Assembly (NCBI RefSeq): GCF_029223525.1
Contig: NZ_JARHTQ010000007.1
Span: forward strand, 124,001-188,000
Source: Streptantibioticus ferralitis
Lineage (GTDB): Bacteria; Actinomycetota; Actinomycetes; Streptomycetales; Streptomycetaceae
Length of the DNA: 64,000 nucleotides
Reading direction: 5' to 3'
Position 1 is the first letter of the stretch. Each line of letters opens with the position of its first letter. A program made the translations under genes and the position numbers. Positions 33,592 to 41,575 of this stretch are shown here, piece by piece. Under the pieces are notes generated by a model that worked only from the letters and a program-made list of their open reading frames with translations, did no database searches and was not told the DNA's origin.

Positions 33592-34566
33592 CTACTTGCC
33601 GGTCGCCTTGGCCAGGGCCTGCTCGATGCCCTGCAACTGGCTGGTCTGCCACTGCTGGAAGCTGGCGTTGGCGGGGGCGAGCGTCTCGGTCACGGTGGTG
33701 ACCGGAATGCCCTGCGCCTTGACCTCCTTGACCTGCGCCTGCACGTCCGGCGTGGAGTTCTGGCTGTTGTAGACGTAGATCTTGATCTGCTTGTTCTTGA
33801 TCTGCTGGTCGATGGTGGCCTTGTCCTTGGCCGTGGGGTCGGAGCCCTCGCTCATCGCGTCCAGGAACGTCTCCGGCGTCATCATCTTCAGCCCGAGGCC
33901 CTCGGCGAGCGGGGTGACGATGGACTCCGAGGCCCCGATCGGGGTGCCCGCGTACTTGCTCTTGATCTGCGATATCAGCTGGTTGTACTGGGTGAGAGTC
34001 TTCGTCTCGAAGGTGTTCTTCTGCTGGTCGAAGTAGGCGGCGTCGGCCGGGTCGATCTTCTTGTAGTCGGCGGTGATCTTCTCGATGACCTGGTGGACGT
34101 TGTCGGGGGAGTACCAGCGGTGCGGGTTGCCGCCCGGCTTGACGCCCACCAGATCGCCGACCTTGAGCTCGGTGCGGTCGCTGCCGGAGTTGCTGGCCAG
34201 CAGCTTGTCGGTCCAGGCGTCGTAGCCGATGCCGTTGACGATCGCGTACTGGGCGGAGGCGACGGTGCGGCCGTCGGCGGCGGTCGGCTCGTAGGAGTGC
34301 GGGTCGGTGTCCGGGTTGGTGATGACGCTGCTCACCTTCACATGGCTGCCGCCGAGTTGGGCGGCGATGCTGCCCCAGAAGTTCTCCGCCGCCACGACCT
34401 GGATCACTTTTCCGGACCCGGAACCGCCAGCGCTGGACGACGAGTTGCCCGTGCCCGAGGACGAGGTGGAACAAGCGGTGGCCGTGGCGGCGGTCAGCGT
34501 GGCGACGGCGGCGACCAGCGCGAGCCGGGCAGGCCGGTGACCGGCGGAACGGGGGACGGACGACAT
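33592..34566 (-). CDS. Zinc ABC transporter substrate-binding lipoprotein (ZnuA/AztC family)
   Basis: The 324-residue lipoprotein has a lipobox with C32 and the cluster A-I binding fold. The metal-ligand histidines H90 (NPDTDPHSYEPT) and H149 (GGNPHRWYSPDNV) are present, and ENFWGSIAAQLGG is the first strand. No histidine-rich loop is present, which resembles AztC. It captures zinc at the cell surface; genes for the permease and ATPase are not adjacent. A Zur-like box pair 70-115 bases upstream and AAGGAG before the ATG indicate zinc-starvation induction. Confidence 0.88.
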   Translation of the reverse strand: MSSVPRSAGHRPARLALVAAVATLTAATATACSTSSSGTGNSSSSAGGSGSGKVIQVVAAENFWGSIAAQLGGSHVKVSSVITNPDTDPHSYEPTAADGRTVASAQYAIVNGIGYDAWTDKLLASNSGSDRTELKVGDLVGVKPGGNPHRWYSPDNVHQVIEKITADYKKIDPADAAYFDQQKNTFETKTLTQYNQLISQIKSKYAGTPIGASESIVTPLAEGLGLKMMTPETFLDAMSEGSDPTAKDKATIDQQIKNKQIKIYVYNSQNSTPDVQAQVKEVKAQGIPVTTVTETLAPANASFQQWQTSQLQGIEQALAKATGK

Positions 34567-34637
34567 GGGCGACTCTCCTTGCGATGACCTTCCGGACCCA
34601 CGACAGGGCCCGGCGATGAGGCTTCACCCAAGATAAT

Positions 34638-34652
34638 CGGTAATGATTTTCA
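34638..34652 (+). promoter_or_regulatory. Zur-like box C
   Basis: CGGTAATGATTTTCA matches 12 of 15 positions of the Zur consensus. It forms one half of a larger inverted pair with box D, 13 bases away, in the divergent region between the zinc-binding lipoprotein and rpmG. Confidence 0.65.
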
Positions 34653-34665
34653 TATCATCCAGGCA

Positions 34666-34680
34666 TGACAATCGTTACCG
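34666..34680 (-). promoter_or_regulatory. Zur-like box D
   Basis: On the minus strand CGGTAACGATTGTCA is 13/15 identical to box C. The two face each other, suggesting two Zur dimers that control the divergent genes together. Confidence 0.55.
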
Positions 34681-34747
34681 TCTCTTGATGGGGAGTGTTG
34701 GGGTCCACTGGAACTGGCGGCGTGCGGCCGAGGCGCCCCCCCCGTGA

Positions 34748-34762
34748 TGAAAATGAAAACCA
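34748..34762 (+). promoter_or_regulatory. Zur-like box E before rpmG
   Basis: TGAAAATGAAAACCA lies 21 bases upstream of the rpmG ATG and matches 11 of 15 consensus positions. It is almost identical to box A. Confidence 0.7.
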
Positions 34763-34783
34763 GTTCCGTGTACGCTGTCGTCC

Positions 34784-34948
34784 ATGGCTCGCAACGAACT
34801 ACGCCCGATCATCAAGCTCAGGTCCACCGCCGGAACCGGCTACACGTACGTGACCCGCAAGAACCGCCGAAACGACCCCGACCGGCTCACCCTGCGCAAG
34901 TACGACCCGGTCGTCGGGCGCCATGTCGACTTCCGAGAGGAGCGCTGA
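34784..34948 (+). CDS. rpmG: Ribosomal protein L33, zinc-independent paralogue
   Basis: The 54-residue protein ([17 protein letters not shown]..., [15 protein letters not shown]...) is L33 without the CxxC pairs of the zinc-binding form. It replaces the zinc form in ribosomes when zinc is short, releasing stored zinc. It starts an operon with L31 type B (5 bases apart) and the COG0523 protein. TACGCT seven bases before the ATG, plus the Zur-like box just upstream, suggests a leaderless Zur-controlled transcript. Confidence 0.93.
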   Translation: MARNELRPIIKLRSTAGTGYTYVTRKNRRNDPDRLTLRKYDPVVGRHVDFREER

Positions 34949-34953
34949 CCGTC

Positions 34954-35205
34954 ATGAAGCCCGGCATCCACCCCGAATACCGGCACGTCGTCTTCCGCGA
35001 CCGCTCAGCCGACTTCGCCTTCCTCACCCGGTCCACCGCCACCAGCGACAGGACCATCGAGTGGGCGGACGGCAACACCTACCCCGTCATCGACGTCGAG
35101 ATCTCCTCCGCCAGCCACCCCTTCTACACCGGCAACCAGCGCGTCCTGGACACCGCCGGCCGCGTCGAGCTCTTCCAGCGCCGATACGGACGGAGGTCAC
35201 GGTGA
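34954..35205 (+). CDS. rpmE2: Ribosomal protein L31 type B
   Basis: The 83-residue protein starts [16 protein letters not shown] and contains [31 protein letters not shown] and [10 protein letters not shown], the pattern of type B L31. The zinc-binding cysteines of type A are absent. It substitutes for type A under zinc starvation. The GAGAGGAG within the end of rpmG provides its ribosome site, and its stop overlaps the GTG start of the COG0523 gene. Confidence 0.93.
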   Translation: MKPGIHPEYRHVVFRDRSADFAFLTRSTATSDRTIEWADGNTYPVIDVEISSASHPFYTGNQRVLDTAGRVELFQRRYGRRSR

Positions 35206-36359
35206 GCTTCGCCGAGCGCCGACTGCCGGTGGCGATCGTCGGCGGTCTGTACGCCGATGCGCGCCGCGCCGCGGTCGGCGACATCCTGCGCACCGTGCCC
35301 GGCACGGTCGTTCTGCACCACGACCTGTCCGCGGCACCCGACGGCACGGTGTACCGCACCATCCGCGACCTGAGCGGACCGGTCAGCGATGGCCACACCC
35401 CGCTGGTCAACGACTGCGCCTGCTGCGCCCTGCGCGAGGACCTGGTCCCCGAGTTGCTGCGGCTCGCCCGGGCCGGGACGTACCGGCTGGCCGTCGTCGA
35501 GCTGTGGGACTCCGTCGAGCCGCAGGCCATGGCCGCCGTCATCGACGCGGCGGGCGCTCCGCTCGAACTGACCGGTGTGGCCACCGCGGTGGACCCGGCC
35601 CTCGTCCTGCCGTACCTGGCCAACGGCGACGACCTCGCCGAGGTCGGCCTGGCTGCCGCACCCACCGACCAGCGCACCGTCGCCGACACCTTCGCCCGGC
35701 AGATCGAGTACCCCACCGTGCTCGCCATCGCCGAAGGCGAGGAGCGGCCGGAAGACGCCGATTACGCGCTGCTGGCCCAAATCACCCCCACCGCACGGCG
35801 GTTGCGGGTCGGCGAGGGCGCTCTCGGCCCGGCACTGCTGACCGGATTCGACCTCGGCGCCGCGGCAGCACGGCAGCACCCGTCCTGCGCGCTGCTGCCG
35901 CAGGAGGCCGATGCCCACGGTGTGACCACTGTGGCCTGGCGCCGGGACCGCCCCTTTCATCCGCAACGGCTCTACGCGGCGCTGGAGGATCTGGCCTGTG
36001 TCGCCGCTCGCAGTCGCGGCCGGTTCTGGCTCGCCGACCGCCCCGACACCCTGCTGTCCTGGGACGCGGCGGGAGGCGCGCTGTGCGTCGAGTCCACCGG
36101 GCCGTGGCTCGCCGCGTTGCCCGAGGCCGCCTGGGAGATGGTCCCGCCCGAACGCCGGGCCGCCGCCGCCCTCGACTGGCACCCCGAACACGGCGACCGC
36201 TGCCAGCACCTGACGTTCACCTCTCCCGGCCTGGACCGTGAAGGCCTGCTGCAACTCCTCGACTCCTGCCTGCTCTCCGACGACGAGTACGAGGCCGGCC
36301 CTGCCGTGTGGCAGCACCTACCGCACACCTTCGACGAGTTCCTCGACCCCGTCTCCTGA
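35202..36359 (+). CDS. COG0523/CobW-family protein with degenerate P-loop
   Basis: The 385-residue protein has the CxCC metal motif at C72-A-C74-C75 within [14 protein letters not shown], followed by [15 protein letters not shown] and a C-terminal CobW domain ([46 protein letters not shown]). Canonical relatives begin with GFLGSGKTT. Here residues 9-24 are [16 protein letters not shown], without the lysine-Ser/Thr of Walker A, so GTP hydrolysis by the classical route is doubtful. COG0523 proteins insert or shuttle zinc under starvation. It is translated from a GTG overlapping the L31 stop, in a Zur-box-preceded operon. Confidence 0.85.
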   Translation: MSFAERRLPVAIVGGLYADARRAAVGDILRTVPGTVVLHHDLSAAPDGTVYRTIRDLSGPVSDGHTPLVNDCACCALREDLVPELLRLARAGTYRLAVVELWDSVEPQAMAAVIDAAGAPLELTGVATAVDPALVLPYLANGDDLAEVGLAAAPTDQRTVADTFARQIEYPTVLAIAEGEERPEDADYALLAQITPTARRLRVGEGALGPALLTGFDLGAAAARQHPSCALLPQEADAHGVTTVAWRRDRPFHPQRLYAALEDLACVAARSRGRFWLADRPDTLLSWDAAGGALCVESTGPWLAALPEAAWEMVPPERRAAAALDWHPEHGDRCQHLTFTSPGLDREGLLQLLDSCLLSDDEYEAGPAVWQHLPHTFDEFLDPVS

Positions 36360-36400
36360 CCCCTTGGGGTCCGCTGTCCCCCGTTGGAAAGGTCCCGGCC

Positions 36401-36646
36401 ATGTCCCGCCGCGTGTACACCAAGACCACAGACCGCCGCCGTAAGCAGCGCGTCAACCCGCTCGAAGCCGCAGGCATCACCTACGTCGACTACAAGGACA
36501 CCGACCTGCTGCGTAAGTTCATCTCCGACCGAGGGAAGATCCGCAGCCGCCGTGTCACCGGCGTAACCCTTCAGCAGCAGCGCCAGTTGGCCCAGGCCAT
36601 CAAGAACGCCCGCGAGATGGCCCTGCTGCCCTACGCCGGTCGATAG
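36401..36646 (+). CDS. rpsR: Ribosomal protein S18, second paralogue
   Basis: The 81-residue protein ([58 protein letters not shown]) is S18 lacking the N-terminal zinc-ribbon cysteines. In streptomycetes this copy is found with L31B and L33 in the zinc-starvation locus. It follows the COG0523 gene by 41 bases and ends the operon before a strong terminator. Confidence 0.93.
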   Translation: MSRRVYTKTTDRRRKQRVNPLEAAGITYVDYKDTDLLRKFISDRGKIRSRRVTGVTLQQQRQLAQAIKNAREMALLPYAGR

Positions 36647-36675
36647 GCACCGGCATCTCAGAGAACAAGGCGTTC

Positions 36676-36709
36676 AGCCTCCGTCAGCCGCACCCGGCCG
36701 ACGGAGGCT
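36676..36709. terminator. 10-bp stem terminator of the ribosomal-paralogue operon
   Basis: The arms AGCCTCCGTC (36676-36685) and GACGGAGGCT (36700-36709) form a hairpin 30 bases after the S18 stop. The remaining 240 bases up to the next small gene contain no other feature I can support. Confidence 0.8.
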
Positions 36710-36945
36710 GCTTCATGAAGCCTTGGGATTGACCTGTTGCGACGTCAAGTGCGTCTGCCCGCGATCGGTTGAGGTGAGCTCGGATGGGGAGGCGAGCCGA
36801 TGGGCGGGCCCGGGTGCTGCCCACCCCTATGATCGGGTCGCGGATCGCCGATTCCCCTGCTGAGCAGGTGAGTTGGACGTCCACGTACATTCGGCCGTCC
36901 CGTTTCGGTCGGAACGACCCGCACTGAGGGAAATGAGGAAGCGCC

Positions 36946-37107
36946 GTGCGTGAAGAGTTCTTCGAGCGCGAAGAGATCATCGAGCGGGACGGGTTCTTCG
37001 GCGAGGAGGAGATCATCGAACGCGAGACGGTTGTCGAGCACGACGGCTTCTTCGGGCGCGAGGAGGTCATCGAGCGGGAGGAGATAGTCGAGCGCGACTT
37101 CTTCTGA
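36946..37107 (+). CDS. Acidic repeat peptide with FF motifs
   Basis: A 53-residue peptide starting at GTG 36946 with GAGGAAG 6 bases upstream. It is built of three or four units of the form FF-x-(R/E)-E-E-(I/V)-IER-(D/E), for example EEFFEREEIIERDGFFGEEE, then VVEHDGFFGREEVIERE. More than one third of residues are Glu or Asp and FF pairs recur every 15-18 residues, which suits an amphipathic coiled coil or metal-binding helix. It ends in RDFF. No family is recognised. A hairpin terminator follows directly, so it is a self-contained transcription unit. Confidence 0.6.
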   Translation: MREEFFEREEIIERDGFFGEEEIIERETVVEHDGFFGREEVIEREEIVERDFF

Positions 37108-37115
37108 CAGCCGGC

Positions 37116-37140
37116 GCCGCCGGGCCTCGGGCCCGGCGGC
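37116..37140. terminator. 10-bp stem terminator
   Basis: Arms 37116-37125 and 37131-37140 are perfectly complementary around a 5-base loop, nine bases past the end of the acidic peptide gene, and lie between it and the convergent zinc-finger ORF. Confidence 0.85.
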
Positions 37141-37160
37141 TCCCATGACGGTGAAGGACT

Positions 37161-37376
37161 TCACCAGCGCAGTGCGCTGATGCGGTCCTCGACCTCCCCG
37201 GGCCAGTACGGGTTCGGCAGACCGACGTTGGCCATGTGCTCCCGACGCCACAGGCCGGGCCACAGGTCCTTCTCACGCGGATGAAGGTAGTGCGGCTGGC
37301 CGCAGACGCAGGAACGCAGTAACGCCCCGCAACCCCGGCAAAGGTCGATGAACCCATGGCCGGTCGAACGGGACAC
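37161..37376 (-). CDS. Zinc-ribbon-like hypothetical protein
   Basis: The C-terminal 70 residues of this frame look like real protein: FIDLCRGCGALLRSCVCGQP, then HYLHPREKDLWPGLWRREHM, ANVGLPNPYWPGEVEDRISA, LRW. The CxxC...CxC pattern suggests one zinc site. A GTG at 37376 is the best start but no ribosome site is visible. It overlaps antisense an aldo/keto reductase remnant, so it may be the intact member and the remnant the relic, or it may be chance coding. I do not recognise a family. Confidence 0.4.
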   Translation of the reverse strand: MSRSTGHGFIDLCRGCGALLRSCVCGQPHYLHPREKDLWPGLWRREHMANVGLPNPYWPGEVEDRISALRW

Positions 37377-37431
37377 GCCGGACCGCAGGCCGCCGCTGCG
37401 TGCGCAACCGGTCAACGCCGCGCCGTTCGCG

Positions 37432-37599
37432 GACGGAGTGTCGCCCGCACGGATCCGGCTGCCGTGGACCCTGCACCAGGGCCCGCGCGTGCTGGCCATC
37501 CCCGGCACCGGCAACCCGGATCACCTCGCCGACACCGTGGCCGCCGGCGCGCTGCGGCTCACGGCGGAGGACATGGCCCTCCTCGACTCGCTCGGCCAC
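37432..37599 (+). pseudogene. Aldo/keto reductase, C-terminal remnant
   Basis: The plus frame reads GVSPARIRLPWTLHQGPRVL, AIPGTGNPDHLADTVAAGAL, RLTAEDMALLDSLG. This is the end of an aldo/keto reductase, with the NADPH-binding IPGTxxPxHLxEN region. The TIM-barrel part with the catalytic Tyr is missing, and no in-frame start gives a complete enzyme. Confidence 0.7.
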
Positions 37600-37685
37600 C
37601 ACGCGAACCGAGCGAGGCGCCCGCGACGTCCCGGAGCAGCCGACATCAGGGGGCGCCTTACTGCCGCCAGACGAGGGATGACCGC

Positions 37686-38750
37686 GTGCCTAGCGGCGTC
37701 ACCCGCGCTCCGGAGGGCAATGCGTCGTTCATGGACGCCGTCACCGCGCTGGATCGCATCGCGTTCCTCCTGGAGCGCCGCCACGAGCCCACCTACCGGG
37801 TGCGTGCCTTTCGCAACGCCGCCGCCACGATCGCGGCCCTGCCACCCGAGGAACTGCGCGCCCGGACCGCAGCGGGCACACTGACCGCCCTACCGGGCAT
37901 CGGCCCGGTCACCGCACAGGTCATCAGCGAAGCCACGGCCGGGCGGGTACCGGGCTACCTGGCCGAACTGGAAAGGACGTCCGCGCAGCCGCTGACCAGC
38001 GGTGGGCGACAACTGCGCAGCGAGTTGGTCGGCGACTGCCACATGCACTCCAACTGGTCAGACGGCGGAAGCCCGATCGCGGACATGGCATACGCCGCCC
38101 GTGACCACATCGGGCACCGCTGGGCGGTACTGACCGACCACTCGCCACGACTGACGATCGCCCGAGGCCTGTCCGCGGACCGGCTGCGGGAGCAACTGGA
38201 CGTCGTCGCCGAACTCAACGCGGAGCTGACCCCGTTCCAACTGCTCACCGGCATCGAGTGCGACATCCTCGACGACGGCTCACTGGACCAGGAGGAGGCA
38301 CTGCTGGACCAGCTGGACGTTGTCGTGGCATCGGTGCACTCCAAGCTCCGAATGGACCCGGTGGCCATGACCCGACGGCTTGTCGCGGCGGTCCGCAACC
38401 CCTTGGTCGATGTGCTCGGCCACTGCACCGGACGCATCGTCGCGGGGCGCCAGCGGCCGCCCTCGCTGTTCGACGCCCCGGCCGTGTTCGCCGCGTGTGC
38501 CGAGTCCGGAACCGCCGTGGAGATCAACAGCCGACCCGAACGCCTGGACCCGCCACGGGACCTTCTGCGCTTGGCCGTGGAGTGCGGCACGCTGTTCGCC
38601 ATCGACAGCGACGCACACGCACCGGGCCAGCTCGACTGGCAGATCCACGGCTGTGCCCGTGCCGAGGAGTGCGGCGTCCCCGCCGATCGGGTGGTCACCA
38701 CCTGGCCTGTCGAACGCCTTCTGGCGTGGACCCGGAACCACGCGGGCTAG
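37686..38750 (+). CDS. PHP-domain phosphoesterase with helix-hairpin-helix, PolX-like
   Basis: The 354-residue protein begins with an HhH region (ALDRIAFLLERRHEPTYRVR, TALPGIGPVTAQVI), followed by a PHP domain: DCHMHSNWSDGGSP (metal His and Asp), LTDHSP, GIECDIL, VVASVHSK, DVLGHCTGRI and AIDSDAHAP. These are the trinuclear-metal motifs of PHP phosphoesterases, and the combination matches the C-terminal half of bacterial PolX without the polymerase fingers and palm. It probably acts as a 3'-phosphatase or nuclease in repair. The GTG start is preceded by GAGGG. Confidence 0.85.
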   Translation: MPSGVTRAPEGNASFMDAVTALDRIAFLLERRHEPTYRVRAFRNAAATIAALPPEELRARTAAGTLTALPGIGPVTAQVISEATAGRVPGYLAELERTSAQPLTSGGRQLRSELVGDCHMHSNWSDGGSPIADMAYAARDHIGHRWAVLTDHSPRLTIARGLSADRLREQLDVVAELNAELTPFQLLTGIECDILDDGSLDQEEALLDQLDVVVASVHSKLRMDPVAMTRRLVAAVRNPLVDVLGHCTGRIVAGRQRPPSLFDAPAVFAACAESGTAVEINSRPERLDPPRDLLRLAVECGTLFAIDSDAHAPGQLDWQIHGCARAEECGVPADRVVTTWPVERLLAWTRNHAG

Positions 38751-39071
38751 GGGTACGCCCATCGAGGGCGGGCGGACGTCGATGTGATCACCGTCTGGTG
38801 ACCGCCGTCCGTCACGTCACCGCCTCCTCGCCCAGATGGCCGACAGCACCGGACTCCGCCAGCCGCGGGTACTGGTCGGGCCCGCCGATCCACCGGGCCG
38901 TGACCGTCGGGCTGCTCCCCGACGTGGCTGACGCGGCATTCGACTGCGCACCGGCCTCAACGCCTTGTATTCTCACCGTAGTTCCGCCAGTTCCTCCCCA
39001 CAGCTTCGTTGGCAGTGACGCCAGCGAGGGCCCTGTCCTTCGGGGCCTGTTCGGAGGGGCGAGGAGGAGCG
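38751..39071. other. Intergenic stretch without recognisable features
   Basis: About 320 bases between the PHP-domain gene and a small membrane-protein gene. Several plus-strand frames are open but show no homology, ribosome site or hairpin I can support, except the promoter/ribosome site of the small protein at the end. Confidence 0.45.
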
Positions 39072-39197
39072 ATGGACGATCAAGACGAGGGCGAGACGAA
39101 CGACCACTGGACCACCCCTGAAAGGTGGGATGTTGTGATCAGGGTCCTGGGTCTGCTCGTGGCGATCGTCGCCTGTGTGGGGCAGTTCGCGCGTTAG
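39072..39197 (+). CDS. Single-span membrane miniprotein, 41 residues
   Basis: MDDQDEGETNDHWTTPERW is followed by a hydrophobic helix (VVIRVLGLLVAIVACVGQFA) and a terminal Arg. GGAGGAG lies 2-7 bases before the ATG. It is likely an inner-membrane miniprotein with the acidic N-terminus outside the bilayer. No family is recognised. Confidence 0.55.
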   Translation: MDDQDEGETNDHWTTPERWDVVIRVLGLLVAIVACVGQFAR

Positions 39198-39380
39198 CGC
39201 GTTCGGGCGCCGCATCGGAGGTCCGGACACGGCCGGTGCTCGCTGATAGAGCGAGTTCGGTCAACGGGAGAGTGTCCGGCCACTCCGTCATCCCGACCCC
39301 GGCATCCGCCAGGTGCCTCGTTTGCCCGCTACCAGGGACCCCTCACGCGACGGCGCGCGCTCGTCGTTTGAGGCGCGCTG

Positions 39381-40850
39381 TCAGGCAGGACGCTGATGCA
39401 CCGGCCACATTCCCGGCTGCTCCGCGCGGCGGGCGAGGAAGTGCAGGCGGTCCGCTCCACTCAGGCCCGCGCGGCTGTGCGGACGTTCGGTGGTGGCGCG
39501 CTCGGCTCCCGCGGCGTACGACGCGGCGTCGTCGGGGAGCCAGTTGCCGTGGAACCCGGCCGGGACGCGGCGGGGCAGGTGGATGGTGGCGACCGGGGGC
39601 CCGGCCAGGTCGTCCGCGTCGAGGATGACCAAGTCGCTGCGGTCGGTTGCCGCGTCGTGGACGTAGGCCATCAGCCAGCCGGGCCCGCCCGCAGTGTCAT
39701 CGGCGGGGGCGAAGGCGGCCTCGCCGGGTGTGCGGCCCTGGCCGAAGACATGGCTGGTGACGGTACCGTCCCGCAGGTCGTAGCGGTGGATCGCGCCGCC
39801 GTCCGGGCCGTGCCCGGTGCTTGCGTGGCCGTGCCGGCAGGGAAGGCCGGTGAGGCGGTCGTCGATACGCGGGAACTCGGCTCTACGGTCGTCCAGTTGT
39901 TCCTCGCGGACCGTCCCCGCCGAGAGGTCGATGGTCCACCGCCACAGTGAGCCGTGCCCGTTGACGTCCACGCCGTCGCCCAGCGTGTCATACCGGATGA
40001 CATGCAGGACCAGGCGCTGTCCGGCGGCCTCCTCGTGGCCGCCCAGGGCGTGGAAGACGTAGCACGGCTCGATGTCGAACCAGCGCACCGCGCCGTAGGG
40101 GTCCGTACGGCGTAGGACGCCGAGCCGGGCGCCGTAGTCGGGGGCCCAGGTGTAGGGCAGGCCGACACCTGCCATGGCCTTGGACCGGTCGAACACCACC
40201 GGCAGGTCCATGAAGACCACATGCCCTGAGGTGAGCTGGAAGTCGTGCATCATCGTCAGCGCGGGCACGTCGATGGGCCGGCTGACGGTGAGTTCGCCGC
40301 TCATGTCGGCGCGGTGATAGGTCAGATAGGGAGCGGTGGGGCCGCCGTAGCCGAAGAAGTGCAGTTCGCCGGTACGGGGACAGGTCTTGGGGTGGGCCGT
40401 CATGGGCGTTCGCAGGCGTCCGTTGAAGTCGTGGGCCCCGATGGTCTCCAGCTCGTGGCCGGGCTGGCAGTTGAGCTCGTAGGGGTAGGAGGACTCGACC
40501 AGGGCCAGCGTACGTCCGGCGTGGCGCACGACGTGGGTGTTGGCGACACCGGCGGTCAGATCGAGGTTGCCCTGTTCATCGCGTGCGCGGGCGCCGCGGG
40601 TGAGGGTGGCGGTCTGCACCCAGCGGTTGCGGTACGAGACGGCGGTCCCGCCTTCCAGCCGCACCCCGTGGACCATGCCGTCGCCCAGGAACCAGTGCTG
40701 CGAGGCGGCCTCGCGGGGGTTGGGGCCGTTGCGTAGGTACCAGCCGGTCAACTCGGGCGGTATGGAGCCGGTTACCCGCAGTTCGGTGACGGTGAGTTCG
40801 TCGGGGACGGGCGCGAAGTTGCCCAGCAGATGAGGTGCGGTGGTGGTCAT
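39381..40850 (-). CDS. Carotenoid oxygenase/carotenoid-cleavage dioxygenase family protein
   Basis: The 489-residue protein matches the RPE65/carotenoid cleavage family. It contains GWYLRNGPNPR, HWFLGDGMVHGVRLEGG, and the iron-ligand-type histidine regions THVVRHAG, TAHPKTCPRTGELHFFGY, MMHDFQLTSGHVVFMD, and HGNWLPD. Four His and second-shell acidic residues bind iron in known enzymes. It cleaves a double bond in carotenoids or stilbenes. GGAG lies 6 bases before the ATG at 40850. It is transcribed with the membrane protein upstream and is divergent from a PadR regulator. Confidence 0.88.
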   Translation of the reverse strand: MTTTAPHLLGNFAPVPDELTVTELRVTGSIPPELTGWYLRNGPNPREAASQHWFLGDGMVHGVRLEGGTAVSYRNRWVQTATLTRGARARDEQGNLDLTAGVANTHVVRHAGRTLALVESSYPYELNCQPGHELETIGAHDFNGRLRTPMTAHPKTCPRTGELHFFGYGGPTAPYLTYHRADMSGELTVSRPIDVPALTMMHDFQLTSGHVVFMDLPVVFDRSKAMAGVGLPYTWAPDYGARLGVLRRTDPYGAVRWFDIEPCYVFHALGGHEEAAGQRLVLHVIRYDTLGDGVDVNGHGSLWRWTIDLSAGTVREEQLDDRRAEFPRIDDRLTGLPCRHGHASTGHGPDGGAIHRYDLRDGTVTSHVFGQGRTPGEAAFAPADDTAGGPGWLMAYVHDAATDRSDLVILDADDLAGPPVATIHLPRRVPAGFHGNWLPDDAASYAAGAERATTERPHSRAGLSGADRLHFLARRAEQPGMWPVHQRPA

Positions 40851-40906
40851 GGCGGGCTCCGTGAGCACGGTTGAGGACGGTGGGGACCCGAAGCGTGGCG
40901 GGGGCT

Positions 40907-41473
40907 TCAGCGGGTGGGTTGGCCACCCGAGGCGAGGCGGGCCTGGATGATCGCGCGGTAGCGGTTGGTGAACGCGGCGGGGGCGAGGAAGCCGACGACC
41001 TGGCAGGCGGTCGTGGCCAGCGCACTGGTGTGTGTGGCGTCGCAGGCGGCGATGGCGGCGGCGGTCAGGGCGAAGGAGGTGGCCCAGACGGTGGTGATGA
41101 CGGTGTTGATGCGCAGGAACTGCGGGGTGTGCCACAGCTCCTGCGGGGTGCTGCGCCGGGCGATGCCCAGGGTGAACGGGCGGCGGACGGCCAGCGTGCT
41201 CCAGGCGGTGGCGGCGAGCCAGGTGAAGGACAGCGCCCCGACGTAGTGCTCGACCGGCGAGTGCGGGGCGGCGAACGCGAAGGCGGTCAGGGCGGCGAAG
41301 TAGGCGATGGTGCTGGCCTCCAGGATCAGCGCATCGAGAGCCACCCCCGACCTGCGGTCCTTGATCAGCAATTGCAGGCCGATGAGCAGTCCGGCCAGCG
41401 CTCCCCACTGCCAGCCGACGGTGGAGATGACGGCGAAGGCGATCCACGGGATGAAGCCGCGCAGGTAATTCAT
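40907..41473 (-). CDS. Integral membrane protein, about six helices
   Basis: The 188-residue protein is hydrophobic almost throughout, with about six helices (FIPWIAFAVISTVGWQWGA, GLLIGLQLLI, STIAYFAALTAFAFA, VGALSFTWLAATAWSTL, INTVITTVWATSFALTAAAI, CQVVGFLAPAAFTNRY). No family is recognised. GGGGG lies about 7 bases before the ATG. It is upstream of and in the same direction as the carotenoid oxygenase (56-base gap), so the two likely form an operon under the divergent PadR regulator. Confidence 0.72.
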   Translation of the reverse strand: MNYLRGFIPWIAFAVISTVGWQWGALAGLLIGLQLLIKDRRSGVALDALILEASTIAYFAALTAFAFAAPHSPVEHYVGALSFTWLAATAWSTLAVRRPFTLGIARRSTPQELWHTPQFLRINTVITTVWATSFALTAAAIAACDATHTSALATTACQVVGFLAPAAFTNRYRAIIQARLASGGQPTR

Positions 41474-41513
41474 GACAGGTCCCCCTTGGCGCAGGCTCGG
41501 ACATTCCAAGACT

Positions 41514-41554
41514 GACATGTCGAACATAGAACCTCATGGATCGACCTGTCAAAC
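41514..41554. promoter_or_regulatory. PadR-type direct repeats
   Basis: GACATGTCGAAC (41514-41525) and GACCTGTCAAAC (41543-41554) are related 12-base units, 29 bp apart, in the divergent interval of the carotenoid oxygenase operon and the PadR gene. GACATGTC is itself a palindrome. They fit PadR dimer sites. Confidence 0.55.
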
Positions 41555-41575
41555 CTGGAAGGTAGAATCGTTCGT

